Source: Pseudomonas sp. GCEP-101
GTDB taxonomy: Bacteria > Pseudomonadota > Gammaproteobacteria > Pseudomonadales > Pseudomonadaceae
Direction: 5' to 3'
Assembly: GCF_025133575.1 (NCBI RefSeq)
Contig: NZ_CP104011.1
Coordinates: 1,364,001-1,428,000, forward strand
Length of the DNA: 64,000 nucleotides
Translations under genes and position numbers: made by a program
Notes under the pieces: generated by a model
The model's input: the letters and a program-made list of their open reading frames with translations, nothing else
The model's database searches: none
Told to the model about the DNA's origin: nothing
Shown here: piece by piece, positions 7,858 to 16,139 of the stretch
How the letters are laid out: every line of letters starts with the position of its first letter
Position numbering within the stretch: the stretch's first letter is position 1

Positions 7858-9335
7858 GCCACCTCCGCATCGCCCTGCTGCCAGCCGCCGTATTCGCGGC
7901 CCTGCTGGGGCTTTCGGGTTGCGTCAGCTACTCGGGCCTCGGCACCAGCGGCAAGGCCGTTGACCCGGCCAGCCTGAAGGCAGGCGTCAGCCTCGACGGT
8001 ACCGCGCTGTCGCCTGCCGCCTGGCCCAGCGACCACTGGTGGACCAGCCTGGGCGACCCGCAACTGGACAGCCTGATCAACGAAGCCCTGCAGGGCACGC
8101 CGGACCTGGACATCGCCAGCGCCCGCGCCCGCCAGGCCATCGCCGCGGCCCAGGCGCAGGATGCCGAACGCCTGCCCAGCGTCAAGGGTACCGCCAGCTA
8201 CGCCGGCATTCGCGCGCCCGAAAGCGTTCTGCCGGCGCCGACCGGCGGCCGTTACTCGGCCGTGAAATACCTGTCGCTGAGCTTCAGCTACGACCTCGAC
8301 CTCTGGGGCGGCCAACGCGATGCCTGGGAAGCCGCCCTCGGCCAGGCCAACGCCGCCGAAGTCGATCGCCAGGCCGCCGCGATCACGCTCTCCACCAACG
8401 TGGCCCGCGCCTACAGCAACCTGGCCCACGCATTCGTCGCCCGCGATCTGGCGCGCGATGAGCTGGAGCGCTCCCAGCACCTCTTCCAGCTCAGCCAGAA
8501 GCGCATGGACGCGGGGCTGGACAGCAAGGTCCAACTGCAACAGACGCAGTCCCAGGTCGCCAGCGCGAAGCAGCAACTGGCTGCCGCGGAACAGGAGATC
8601 GCCAGCGACCGCATCGCCCTCGCCGTCCTGCTCGGCCAGGGCCCGGACCGTGGCCAGGAGCTGCAGCGCCCGCAGGTGCTCAAGCCCGGCGCGCTGAGCC
8701 TGCCATCGAACCTGCCGGCCGAACTGCTGGGCCGCCGCCCGGACATCGTCGCCGCGCGCTGGCGCGTCGAAGCTGCGTCGAAAAGCATCGATTCGGCAAA
8801 GACCGAGTTCTATCCCAACGTGAACCTGGGCGCGATGGTCGGCCTGGCCGCCCTGCACACCAGCGACGTGCTGAAGGCGCCGAGCCGGTTCTTCCAGGTC
8901 GCCCCGGCGATCTCCCTGCCGATCTTCGACGGCGGGCGCCTGCGCGCCAACCTGGCCGGCAAGGACGCCGACTACGACCTGGCCGTCGCGCAGTACAACA
9001 AGACCCTGGTCAACGCCCTCGGCGAAGTCACCGATGACCTCGGCAAGCTGCGCTCGCTGGAGCAGCAGATCGACGACCAGCGCGATGCCCGCGACATCGC
9101 CAAATCCAACTTCGACCTGGCCATGCGCCGCTACGGCGAAGGCGTCGGCAACTACCTCGACGCCCTCAGCGTGCAGCAGCAGTTGCTCCTCGCCGAGCGC
9201 CAGCTGGCCAACCTGGACGCCCAGCGCATCGACCTCTCGGTGCAACTGATCCAGGCCCTGGGCGGTGGCTACCGGCCCGACACCCCTTCCACCTCCGCCC
9301 CGCTCGCCCAGGCGAGCGCGGCCGCCGCGCATTGA
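7854..9335 (+). CDS. Outer-membrane efflux lipoprotein (NodT/OprM family)
   Basis: TolC-like channel of 493 residues. The ATG at 7854 overlaps the marR stop and has AGGAG 8 nt upstream; an upstream in-frame start would add eight unlikely residues. The signal peptide ends in a lipobox LSGC, so C23 is the expected lipidated residue. Two OEP repeats follow, with the usual markers: PSDHWWTSLGDPQLDSLI near the N-terminus, LLGRRPDIVAARWRVEAA at the middle, and long Ala/Gln-rich coiled segments. It is expected to form the outer-membrane exit for EmrA/EmrB encoded next, corresponding to PA5158 in memory. Confidence 0.93.
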   Translation: MSHLRIALLPAAVFAALLGLSGCVSYSGLGTSGKAVDPASLKAGVSLDGTALSPAAWPSDHWWTSLGDPQLDSLINEALQGTPDLDIASARARQAIAAAQAQDAERLPSVKGTASYAGIRAPESVLPAPTGGRYSAVKYLSLSFSYDLDLWGGQRDAWEAALGQANAAEVDRQAAAITLSTNVARAYSNLAHAFVARDLARDELERSQHLFQLSQKRMDAGLDSKVQLQQTQSQVASAKQQLAAAEQEIASDRIALAVLLGQGPDRGQELQRPQVLKPGALSLPSNLPAELLGRRPDIVAARWRVEAASKSIDSAKTEFYPNVNLGAMVGLAALHTSDVLKAPSRFFQVAPAISLPIFDGGRLRANLAGKDADYDLAVAQYNKTLVNALGEVTDDLGKLRSLEQQIDDQRDARDIAKSNFDLAMRRYGEGVGNYLDALSVQQQLLLAERQLANLDAQRIDLSVQLIQALGGGYRPDTPSTSAPLAQASAAAAH

Positions 9336-9348
9336 ACGAGGCATCGAC

Positions 9349-10533
9349 ATGAGCACCGCCACCCAAGAGACGCCCAACAGCAATCCCAAGCGCAAACGCT
9401 GGCTGCTGATCCTGCTCGCCGTCGTGATCCTGGCCGGCCTCGCCAGCGTCGCCTGGGAAGTCCTCTACGGCCGTTGGCACGAGGATACCGATGACGCCTA
9501 CGTGAACGGCAACGTGGTACAGATCACCCCGCAGATCACCGGCACCGTGGTCAGCATCGGTGCCGACGACGGTGACCTGGTGCAGAAGGGCCAGGTGCTG
9601 GTGAAGTTCGACCCCAGCGACGCCGACATCGCCCTGCAACAGGCCGAGGCCAACCTCGCGCGCACCGTGCGCCAGGTGCGCGGGCTGTTCAGCAATGTCG
9701 ATGGCTACAAGGCCGACGTCGCCACCAAGAAGGTCGCCCTGGCCAAGGCCGAGGCCGACTTCAAGCGCCGCCAGAACCTCGCCAACGACGGCGCCATCTC
9801 CCAGGAGGAACTGGCCCACGCCCGCGACGCCCTGGATACGGCGCGCAGTTCGCTGACCAATGCCGAGCAGCAACTGGACACCAACCGCGCGCTGGTGGAC
9901 GACACCGTGATCGCCTCGCACCCGGACGTCAAAGCCGCTGCCGCCAAGCTGCGCCAGGCCTACCTGGACGACGCCCGCGCGGTCATCATCGCGCCGGTGA
10001 CCGGCTACGTCGCCAAGCGCACCGTACAGGTCGGCCAGCGCGTGCAGCCGGGCGCCGCGCTGATGGCGGTGATCCCGCTGGACCAGGTGTGGATCGACGC
10101 GAACTTCAAGGAAACCCAACTCAAGCACATGCGCATCGGCCAGCCGGTGGAGATCCGCTCCGACCTCTACGGCAGCGACGTGAAGTATTCCGGCACCGTG
10201 GACAGCCTCGGGGTCGGCACCGGCAGCGCCTTCTCCCTGCTGCCGGCGCAGAACGCCACCGGCAACTGGATCAAGATCGTCCAGCGCGTGCCGGTGCGCA
10301 TCCGCGTCAATGCCGAGGAGCTGGCGAAGCATCCGCTGCGCATCGGCCTGTCGATGGACGTCAACGTCAGCCTGCACGACCAGAGCGGCCCGGCCCTGGC
10401 CCAGCAGCCGCCGCACCAGGCGGTGTTCTCCACCGACGTGTACCAGGAGCAACTGGCATCGGCCGACCAACTGATCGAGAAGCTGATCCAGGCCAACCTG
10501 GCCGACGCCAACCATCGCACCGCCCAGCGCTGA
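9349..10533 (+). CDS. emrA: EmrA-type membrane fusion protein
   Basis: Periplasmic adaptor of 394 residues anchored by one N-terminal helix (about 17-36) after a basic cytoplasmic leader. HEDTDDAYVNGN begins the beta-barrel/lipoyl part, as in EmrA. A long helical hairpin (about 85-190) follows, then the second lipoyl half (APVTGYVAKRTVQVGQRVQPG) and the barrel IDANFKETQLKHM. The ATG at 9349 is 13 nt after the channel gene; the frame is open upstream but overlaps that gene. It links the EmrB transporter to the NodT-type channel. Confidence 0.93.
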   Translation: MSTATQETPNSNPKRKRWLLILLAVVILAGLASVAWEVLYGRWHEDTDDAYVNGNVVQITPQITGTVVSIGADDGDLVQKGQVLVKFDPSDADIALQQAEANLARTVRQVRGLFSNVDGYKADVATKKVALAKAEADFKRRQNLANDGAISQEELAHARDALDTARSSLTNAEQQLDTNRALVDDTVIASHPDVKAAAAKLRQAYLDDARAVIIAPVTGYVAKRTVQVGQRVQPGAALMAVIPLDQVWIDANFKETQLKHMRIGQPVEIRSDLYGSDVKYSGTVDSLGVGTGSAFSLLPAQNATGNWIKIVQRVPVRIRVNAEELAKHPLRIGLSMDVNVSLHDQSGPALAQQPPHQAVFSTDVYQEQLASADQLIEKLIQANLADANHRTAQR

Positions 10534-10545
10534 TCAGCCGTCGCC

Positions 10546-12084
10546 ATGAGCCAGCCCAACAGCAGCAGCTTCAGCCCGCCCAGCCTGGTCATGGCCACCA
10601 TCGGGCTGTCGCTGGCGACCTTCATGCAGGTCCTCGACACCACCATCGCCAACGTCGCCCTGCCAACCATCTCCGGCAACCTCGGGGTCAGCTCCGAGCA
10701 GGGCACCTGGGTCATCACCTCCTTCGCGGTGAGCAACGCCATCGCCCTGCCGCTGACCGGCTGGCTGAGCCGCAAGGTCGGCGAGGTTCGGCTGTTCATC
10801 GCCGCCACCCTGCTCTTCGTGATCGCCTCGTTCCTCTGCGGCGTCGCGCAGCAGATGGGAATGCTGGTGGGCTTCCGCGCCATCCAGGGCTTCGTCGCCG
10901 GGCCGCTCTACCCGATCACCCAGACACTGCTGATCTCCATCTATCCCCCGGCAAAACGGGGGATGGCGCTGGCACTGCTGGCGATGGTCACGGTGGTCGC
11001 GCCCATCGCCGGGCCGATCCTCGGCGGCTGGATCACCGACAGCTACAGCTGGCCGTGGATCTTCTTCATCAACGTGCCCATCGGCCTGTTCGCCGCCATG
11101 GTCGTCTACCAGCAGTTGCGCGCCCGTCCGGTGGTGATCAAGCACGCGCCCATGGACTACATGGGCCTGGCGATGCTGGTGATCGGCGTCGGCGCCCTGC
11201 AGATCGTGCTCGACAAGGGCAACGACCTGGACTGGTTCAAATCCGGCTTCATCATCGGCGGCACGGTGATCGCGGTGATCGCCCTGGCGGTCTTCGTGAT
11301 CTGGGAGCTGACCGACAAGCACCCGATCGTCAACCTGCGACTGTTCGTGCACCGCAACTTCACCGTGGGGACCCTGGCACTGGTCGGCGGCTACGCAGGC
11401 TTCTTCGGCATGAACCTGCTGCTGCCCCAGTGGCTGCAGACGCAGATGGGCTACACGGCGACATGGGCGGGCCTCGCGGCCGCGCCGATCGGCATCCTGC
11501 CGGTGTTCCTCTCGCCGCTGGTCGGGCGCTACGCGAACAACTTCGACCTGCGCCTGCTCGCCGGCCTGGCCTTCCTCGCCATGGCGGCAACCTGCTTCAT
11601 GCGCGCCGACTTCACCACCGAAGTCGACTACCTGCACATCGCCCTGGTGCAGATGTTCATGGGCCTGGGCGTGGCGTTCTTCTTCATGCCGATCCTGAGC
11701 ATCCTGCTATCCGACCTGCCGCCGGACCAGATCGCCGACGGCTCCGGTCTTGCGACCTTCCTGCGGACGCTGGCCGGCAGCTTCGCCGCGTCGCTCACCA
11801 CCTGGATCTGGAACCGCCGCGCCACCATGCACCACGCCTACCTGACCGAGAACCTCAGCCAGTACGACCCGGCCACCCGCGCCACCGTCGAACAACTCGG
11901 CGGCCCCGGCCAGCACAGCGCTGCCTTGCTGGAGCGCATGGTGGAAAGCCAGGCCTACATGATCAGCACCATCGACTACTTCACCCTGCTCGGCTGGTTG
12001 TTCCTCGCCATGCTGGTCGTAATCTGCCTGGCCAAGCCCCCCTTCGGCGCCAAGCCCGGCGCAGCGACCGCCGGAGGGCACTGA
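10546..12084 (+). CDS. emrB: EmrB-type MFS drug:H+ antiporter (DHA2, 14 TM)
   Basis: Inner-membrane exporter of 512 residues with about 14 hydrophobic segments. The TM1 motif LDTTIANVALPTI and WVITSFAVSNAIALPLTGWL are diagnostic of the EmrB/QacA (DHA2) group. Motif A appears as GWLSRKVGEVRLF and motif C in the VAPIAGPILGGWI region. It lies 12 nt after emrA and ends the MarR-led operon. Its substrates, probably amphipathic or aromatic compounds, are not visible in the sequence. Confidence 0.94.
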   Translation: MSQPNSSSFSPPSLVMATIGLSLATFMQVLDTTIANVALPTISGNLGVSSEQGTWVITSFAVSNAIALPLTGWLSRKVGEVRLFIAATLLFVIASFLCGVAQQMGMLVGFRAIQGFVAGPLYPITQTLLISIYPPAKRGMALALLAMVTVVAPIAGPILGGWITDSYSWPWIFFINVPIGLFAAMVVYQQLRARPVVIKHAPMDYMGLAMLVIGVGALQIVLDKGNDLDWFKSGFIIGGTVIAVIALAVFVIWELTDKHPIVNLRLFVHRNFTVGTLALVGGYAGFFGMNLLLPQWLQTQMGYTATWAGLAAAPIGILPVFLSPLVGRYANNFDLRLLAGLAFLAMAATCFMRADFTTEVDYLHIALVQMFMGLGVAFFFMPILSILLSDLPPDQIADGSGLATFLRTLAGSFAASLTTWIWNRRATMHHAYLTENLSQYDPATRATVEQLGGPGQHSAALLERMVESQAYMISTIDYFTLLGWLFLAMLVVICLAKPPFGAKPGAATAGGH

Positions 12085-12117
12085 CCAAAACTGCGGATCA
12101 TTCTGACAAATCAGTGG

Positions 12118-12145
12118 TTTACACCCCCGGCGACGTGACTATAAT
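12118..12145 (+). promoter_or_regulatory. tRNA-Thr promoter
   Basis: TTTACA (12118-12123), a 16-bp spacer and a perfect TATAAT (12140-12145). The expected transcript start is about 7 nt before the tRNA 5' end. The sequence GGCGCCCCTCC between the -10 and the tRNA is GC-rich, as in stringently controlled stable-RNA promoters. Confidence 0.75.
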
Positions 12146-12158
12146 GGCGCCCCTCCTT

Positions 12159-12234
<76 letters not shown>

Positions 12235-12244
12235 TTCTCAAAAG

Positions 12245-12265
12245 CCCACCCGTCGGTGGGTTTTT
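12245..12265 (+). terminator. Terminator of the tRNA-Thr transcript
   Basis: Stem CCCACC (12245-12250) with GGTGGG (12255-12260), loop CGTC, then TTTTT. The three A residues before the stem extend the pairing with the T-run. Confidence 0.85.
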
Positions 12266-12335
12266 GCATTTTTGAACTGAATCATTTCCACGCACTCCAA
12301 TCACTGGAGTAGTTGCGTATGACCGATTCAATGGT

Positions 12336-12374
12336 CGGATGCTCTAGGAGCATCTGGCCTCATTGCGGTAGTCT
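12336..12374 (+). promoter_or_regulatory. JUMPStart-like element with ops (RfaH recruitment) sequence
   Basis: The leader of the polysaccharide operon contains TGCTCT (12340-12345) followed exactly 19 nt later by GCGGTAG (12365-12371) with T at 12374. The enterobacterial JUMPStart consensus, as I remember it, has the same two cores with the same 19-nt spacing, and ops is GGCGGTAG-NN-T. Only the first G of ops differs. A 9-bp stem (with one G-U) around GATGCTC-TAG-GAGCATC (12338-12354) also folds here. Upstream lies another dyad, ACTCCA-N5-TGGAGT (12294-12310). RfaH-type antitermination of the long island operon is inferred. Confidence 0.65.
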
Positions 12375-12471
12375 TACGCGCTCGCCTTGAGCACGGGTGC
12401 CGTTATCCACTGGATCGCCCCGTTATCAAGCGACGCGGCGCAGGACGACTTTTGCAAAGGAATTTTCATAG

Positions 12472-13908
12472 ATGCTGATCCCAGTGATCATTTGCGGCGG
12501 CGCAGGCAGCCGGTTGTGGCCAGTTTCGCGCGAAGCGCACCCCAAACCCTTCATGCCCCTTCCCGATGGGCAGAATCTTTTGCAGAAGACACTGCTCCGC
12601 GCTCTTGCCTTGGATGGCGTATCGGAAGTAATGACCGTCACCAACCGCGAACTGTTTTTCAAGACCGAAGACGAATACCGCGCCCTCAAGCATCAGGCCA
12701 CCTGCCTGAGCTACGTGTTGGAGCCGTTTGGCCGCAATACCGCTGCTGCTGTTCTTTCCGCTGCGCTGCAATTGAGTCAGGCACACGGCCCGGACGCGCT
12801 GATGCTGGTTTTGCCTGCGGACCATTTGATCAAACACACCGATGCGTTCGCTGAAGCAGTCGCCAATGCGACGCGCCTGGCAGGTGCCGGCTGGCTCGTC
12901 ACCTTTGGCATTGAGCCGCAGTACCCGGAGACCGGCTTTGGTTATATCGAAAGTGACAGCGATGTCCTTGATGGCGGCCTGAAGGTCAAACGCTTCGTGG
13001 AGAAGCCGAGCCTGGAGAAAGCCGAAGAGTACCTGTCTGCAGGTAACTACTTCTGGAACTCGGGCATGTTCTGCTTCCGAGTGGGCACTCTGATCGACGA
13101 GATGAAGATCCATGCCCCTGAGGTGCACGAAGCCGTAGAGGCCACCCTTGAGCAATCCCGCCTGACAGAGGCCCCCGCTCATCGCTGCCTGTCGCTTGAA
13201 GGCGACCTGTTCAAGAACGTTCCAGACATCTCGATCGACTACGCACTGATGGAACGCTCTTCGAAAGTGGCCACCGTCCCCTGCAATCTGGGATGGAGCG
13301 ATATCGGTTCCTGGAACGCCCTGAGCGAACTGACGCCGGAAGACACAAACGGCAATCGCTGCGAAGGCGAAGTGCTGGTCCATGGCGCCAATAACAACTA
13401 TGTGCACAGCCCTGAACGTCTTGCCGCTCTGGTCGGAGTACAGAACCTCATTGTCGTGGATACTCCGGACGCACTGCTGATCGCGCATAAGGAGCATACC
13501 CAAGACGTCAAGCAGATCGTGGCGCAGCTGAAAAAGAACGGCCACAGCGCCCACCTTCTGCACCGCACGGTACACCGCCCTTGGGGCACCTACACCACGC
13601 TTGAGGAAGGCCACCGCTTCAAGATCAAGCGCATCGTGGTCAAGCCGGGAGCATCGCTGTCGCTGCAAATGCATCATCACCGCAGCGAGCACTGGATCGT
13701 GGTCACCGGCATGGCTCAAGTGGTCAACGGCGACAGCACCATGATGCTCAACAGCAATGAATCGACGTTCATCCCCGCGGGACACAAACATCGGCTGGAG
13801 AATCCCGGAGTAATCGATCTCGTGCTGATCGAGGTACAGAGTGGGGATTACCTGGGCGAAGACGATATCGTGCGCTTCCAGGACAATTACGGCCGCGCAC
13901 CCTGTTGA
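12472..13908 (+). CDS. manC: Mannose-1-P guanylyltransferase / mannose-6-P isomerase (WbpW/AlgA type)
   Basis: Bifunctional enzyme of 478 residues making GDP-mannose, and fructose-6-P to mannose-6-P. The N-terminal nucleotidyltransferase has GGAGSRLWPVSR (9-20) and HPKPF; the sugar-binding FVEKP motif lies near residue 180. The C-terminal type II PMI cupin (about 360-475) has RPWGTY, the metal ligands in QMHHHRSEHW, and FIPAGHKHRLEN. An AAAGGAA sequence precedes the ATG. It is the first island gene. GDP-mannose feeds Gmd and Rmd encoded downstream. Paralogues of the AlgA type are likely elsewhere in the genome. Confidence 0.94.
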   Translation: MLIPVIICGGAGSRLWPVSREAHPKPFMPLPDGQNLLQKTLLRALALDGVSEVMTVTNRELFFKTEDEYRALKHQATCLSYVLEPFGRNTAAAVLSAALQLSQAHGPDALMLVLPADHLIKHTDAFAEAVANATRLAGAGWLVTFGIEPQYPETGFGYIESDSDVLDGGLKVKRFVEKPSLEKAEEYLSAGNYFWNSGMFCFRVGTLIDEMKIHAPEVHEAVEATLEQSRLTEAPAHRCLSLEGDLFKNVPDISIDYALMERSSKVATVPCNLGWSDIGSWNALSELTPEDTNGNRCEGEVLVHGANNNYVHSPERLAALVGVQNLIVVDTPDALLIAHKEHTQDVKQIVAQLKKNGHSAHLLHRTVHRPWGTYTTLEEGHRFKIKRIVVKPGASLSLQMHHHRSEHWIVVTGMAQVVNGDSTMMLNSNESTFIPAGHKHRLENPGVIDLVLIEVQSGDYLGEDDIVRFQDNYGRAPC

Positions 13909-13926
13909 ACCTGTGCAACGACGAAA

Positions 13927-13952
13927 GGCGCTCTGGCTAGCCCATGAGCGCC
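13927..13952 (+). other. Hairpin between manC and wzm
   Basis: GGCGCTC (13927-13933) pairs with GAGCGCC (13946-13952). The 12-nt loop contains the palindrome GGCTAGCC, so nested folding is possible. No T-run follows. The 186-bp gap (13909-14094) holds no recognisable gene. The hairpin may mark mRNA processing or weak attenuation between the first gene and the rest of the operon. Confidence 0.4.
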
Positions 13953-14094
13953 CATGTCGGAATCACGCACTTCCGAGCAGGCCGACGACCTGTTCGGATC
14001 TTATCCGTGATCGTCATTGTCTTCATAATTGCTCGGACGCTCGGCGCCACCGGGCATTGAACATGGTGATGCGGCTCCTTGCTGGACCCGAAGA

Positions 14095-14892
14095 ATGATT
14101 GGATTACTCAAGAACATCTGGCTTTACCGGCACTTCATCCTTTCTTCGATCAAAAACGAATTCTTGGTCCGATTTTCTAGAAGTCGGCTAGGCGCACTAT
14201 GGATGCTGGTTCACCCCTTGACCCAGGTACTGATCTACGCCCTGGTGCTTTCGAACGTCCTGGCAGCCAAACTTCCTGGCGTAAGCAATCACTACGCCTA
14301 TGCGATCTACCTTTTGGCTGGGATGCTTGGCTGGAACCTGTTTTCAGAAATCGTCAGCCGGTGCCTGACCATTTTCACAGATCAGGGTAATCTCCTTAAA
14401 AAGATGCTCTTCCCACGAATAACTCTGCCAGCCATCGCAGTGGGCTCGTGCCTTGTTAACAATGCCCTGCTAGCGATCGCCATGGTGGCGGTGCTGTTTG
14501 TCCTCGGTCATCCGCCAGGCCTGGAGCTGCTCTGGCTCATCCCGCTGACCCTCTTGGTGATCTCCATTGCGGTGGGAGCAGGACTAACCTTGGGCATTTT
14601 GAACGTGTTCGTCCGCGACATCGGGCAAGTAGTGCCGATTTTCCTGCAGATACTCTTTTGGTTCACTCCGATCGTCTATCCAGTGAACATCATTCCTGAA
14701 AGTCTCAAGGGCCTGGTTGAGTACAATCCGCTGTACCACATCATCGGCGCATACCATCAGATCATCCTGTATAACGCCGCACCGCAGTTGGACGTCACAT
14801 CGCTCCAACTGATCGCCTTTGCGCTCGGACTGCTCGCCTTTGGCCTGTTCATCTTCCGTCGCGCAGCGCCTGAAATCGTGGACTCGCTATGA
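14095..14892 (+). CDS. wzm: O-polysaccharide ABC transporter permease Wzm
   Basis: Membrane subunit of the polysaccharide exporter, 265 residues with about six helices. FSRSRLGALWMLVHPLTQVLI near the N-terminus is the ABC-2 signature of Wzm/KpsM/TagG proteins, and FTPIVYPVNIIPESL followed by NPLYHIIGAYHQIIL is the conserved C-terminal part. I chose the ATG at 14095; the frame is open 66 nt further upstream but those residues do not look membrane-protein-like. It overlaps wzt by 4 bp. Undecaprenyl-linked polysaccharide is the expected substrate. Confidence 0.94.
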   Translation: MIGLLKNIWLYRHFILSSIKNEFLVRFSRSRLGALWMLVHPLTQVLIYALVLSNVLAAKLPGVSNHYAYAIYLLAGMLGWNLFSEIVSRCLTIFTDQGNLLKKMLFPRITLPAIAVGSCLVNNALLAIAMVAVLFVLGHPPGLELLWLIPLTLLVISIAVGAGLTLGILNVFVRDIGQVVPIFLQILFWFTPIVYPVNIIPESLKGLVEYNPLYHIIGAYHQIILYNAAPQLDVTSLQLIAFALGLLAFGLFIFRRAAPEIVDSL

Positions 14893-16139
14893 GCCTCCTG
14901 ACCGTTTCTAATCTAGGGAAATCCTACCGGCAGTATCACAGCGAGTGGCAACGCTTCGCCCGCTGGTTCGGTATTCCGTCCCGACCTGCTCACGAGCACT
15001 GGGTCGTTCGCGGGGTGAGCTTCGACGTTCTTCCCGGCGAGAAAATTGGCATTCTCGGCAAGAACGGTGCGGGCAAGAGTACACTGCTCAAAATGATTAC
15101 GGGCACCCTGCAGCCCAGCGAAGGCCATGTATCCGTACGAGGAAGGGTCGCGGCGATCCTAGAGCTTGGCATGGGGTTCAATCCTGAGTTAACCGGGCGC
15201 CAGAACGTCTTCCATGCCGCAGGCCTGATGGGGTTCAATCAGCAACAGATAGAAGAGGTTGTCGAAGAAATCCAGCACTTCGCCGATATCGGTGAATACT
15301 TCGACCAGCCAGTTCGAATCTATTCCAGCGGCATGCAGTCGCGGGTTTCATTCGCTGTAGCGACCAGTTTTCATTCCGACATCCTGATTATCGACGAGGC
15401 CCTCGCCGTAGGCGATGCTGCATTCCAACGCAAGTGCTTCAGGCGCTTGGAAGAGCTTTGCGATAAAGGCACCGCCCTGCTATTCGTTAGTCATGACATA
15501 GAAAGCATCAAGAAGATCTGCCAGAAGGCAGTCCATATCGAAGCAGGTAGCCTCGTCGAAGTCGGCGAGGCGAAACCTGTCTGCGATCGCTACGAAAAGG
15601 CTCTCTTCAGTAAAACATCGGCCATTTCCGAGTCCGCTACTCCCATGCCGATCATGGACGCCGGCCTGGTCAGCGATTGCGAGTTATCCTATGGCGACGG
15701 GCGAGCAATCATCCGCGATGTTGCGCTCGCCAACTCCAGTGGCATGAGCGCCAATGTGCTGCGCTGCAACGAGACAATGAAGATTGTCTTCACGGTGGAT
15801 TTCCACCAGACCGTACGAAATCCGGTTTTCACTTGCTTGGTAAAAACCAGGGAAGGGATTGCGATATTCGGAACGGACTCTGCATTCCTCAAGCAAGAAA
15901 TCCTCGCAGTGGATGCGGGCAATTCCGTGCAAGTGGAATTCGCATTCAAGGCGGCTTTGCTGCCAGGCATTTATTACATTAACTGTGGCGTTCGCGACCC
16001 CAGCGAATCTGATACCGACTTCCTTCATAGAAGGGTGGATGTCGCCATGTTTAGAGTTACCAGTAGTGAAAGCTCAACGGCGCTGGCAGGATTAACCGAC
16101 CTGCAGGCCGTTGTCAGTGTGCAGGCAACCCATGGATAA
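14889..16139 (+). CDS. wzt: O-polysaccharide ABC transporter ATPase Wzt with C-terminal carbohydrate-binding-type domain
   Basis: ATPase of 416 residues. Walker A GKNGAGKST (57-65), LGMGFNPELTGRQN (93-106) typical of polysaccharide exporters, signature YSSGMQSR (145-152), Walker B ILIIDE (165-170), and H202. Beyond residue 250 is a beta-rich extension of about 160 residues, corresponding to Wzt_C. In E. coli O8/O9a this domain binds the chemically capped non-reducing end of the chain before export. Its presence implies that this polysaccharide is also capped before export. The next gene overlaps by 8 bp and is a candidate capping enzyme. Codon use and GC look lower than in flanking backbone genes. 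Confidence 0.92.
   Translation: MSLLTVSNLGKSYRQYHSEWQRFARWFGIPSRPAHEHWVVRGVSFDVLPGEKIGILGKNGAGKSTLLKMITGTLQPSEGHVSVRGRVAAILELGMGFNPELTGRQNVFHAAGLMGFNQQQIEEVVEEIQHFADIGEYFDQPVRIYSSGMQSRVSFAVATSFHSDILIIDEALAVGDAAFQRKCFRRLEELCDKGTALLFVSHDIESIKKICQKAVHIEAGSLVEVGEAKPVCDRYEKALFSKTSAISESATPMPIMDAGLVSDCELSYGDGRAIIRDVALANSSGMSANVLRCNETMKIVFTVDFHQTVRNPVFTCLVKTREGIAIFGTDSAFLKQEILAVDAGNSVQVEFAFKAALLPGIYYINCGVRDPSESDTDFLHRRVDVAMFRVTSSESSTALAGLTDLQAVVSVQATHG

Noticed and set aside
7482..9395. 637-codon antisense frame across marR/OMP genes
   Set aside because: Shadow of convincing plus-strand genes with signal peptide, lipobox and operon overlaps.
12387..12854. 155-codon plus-strand frame in the manC leader
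   Set aside because: Runs out of frame into manC and is not protein-like; manC itself is clear.
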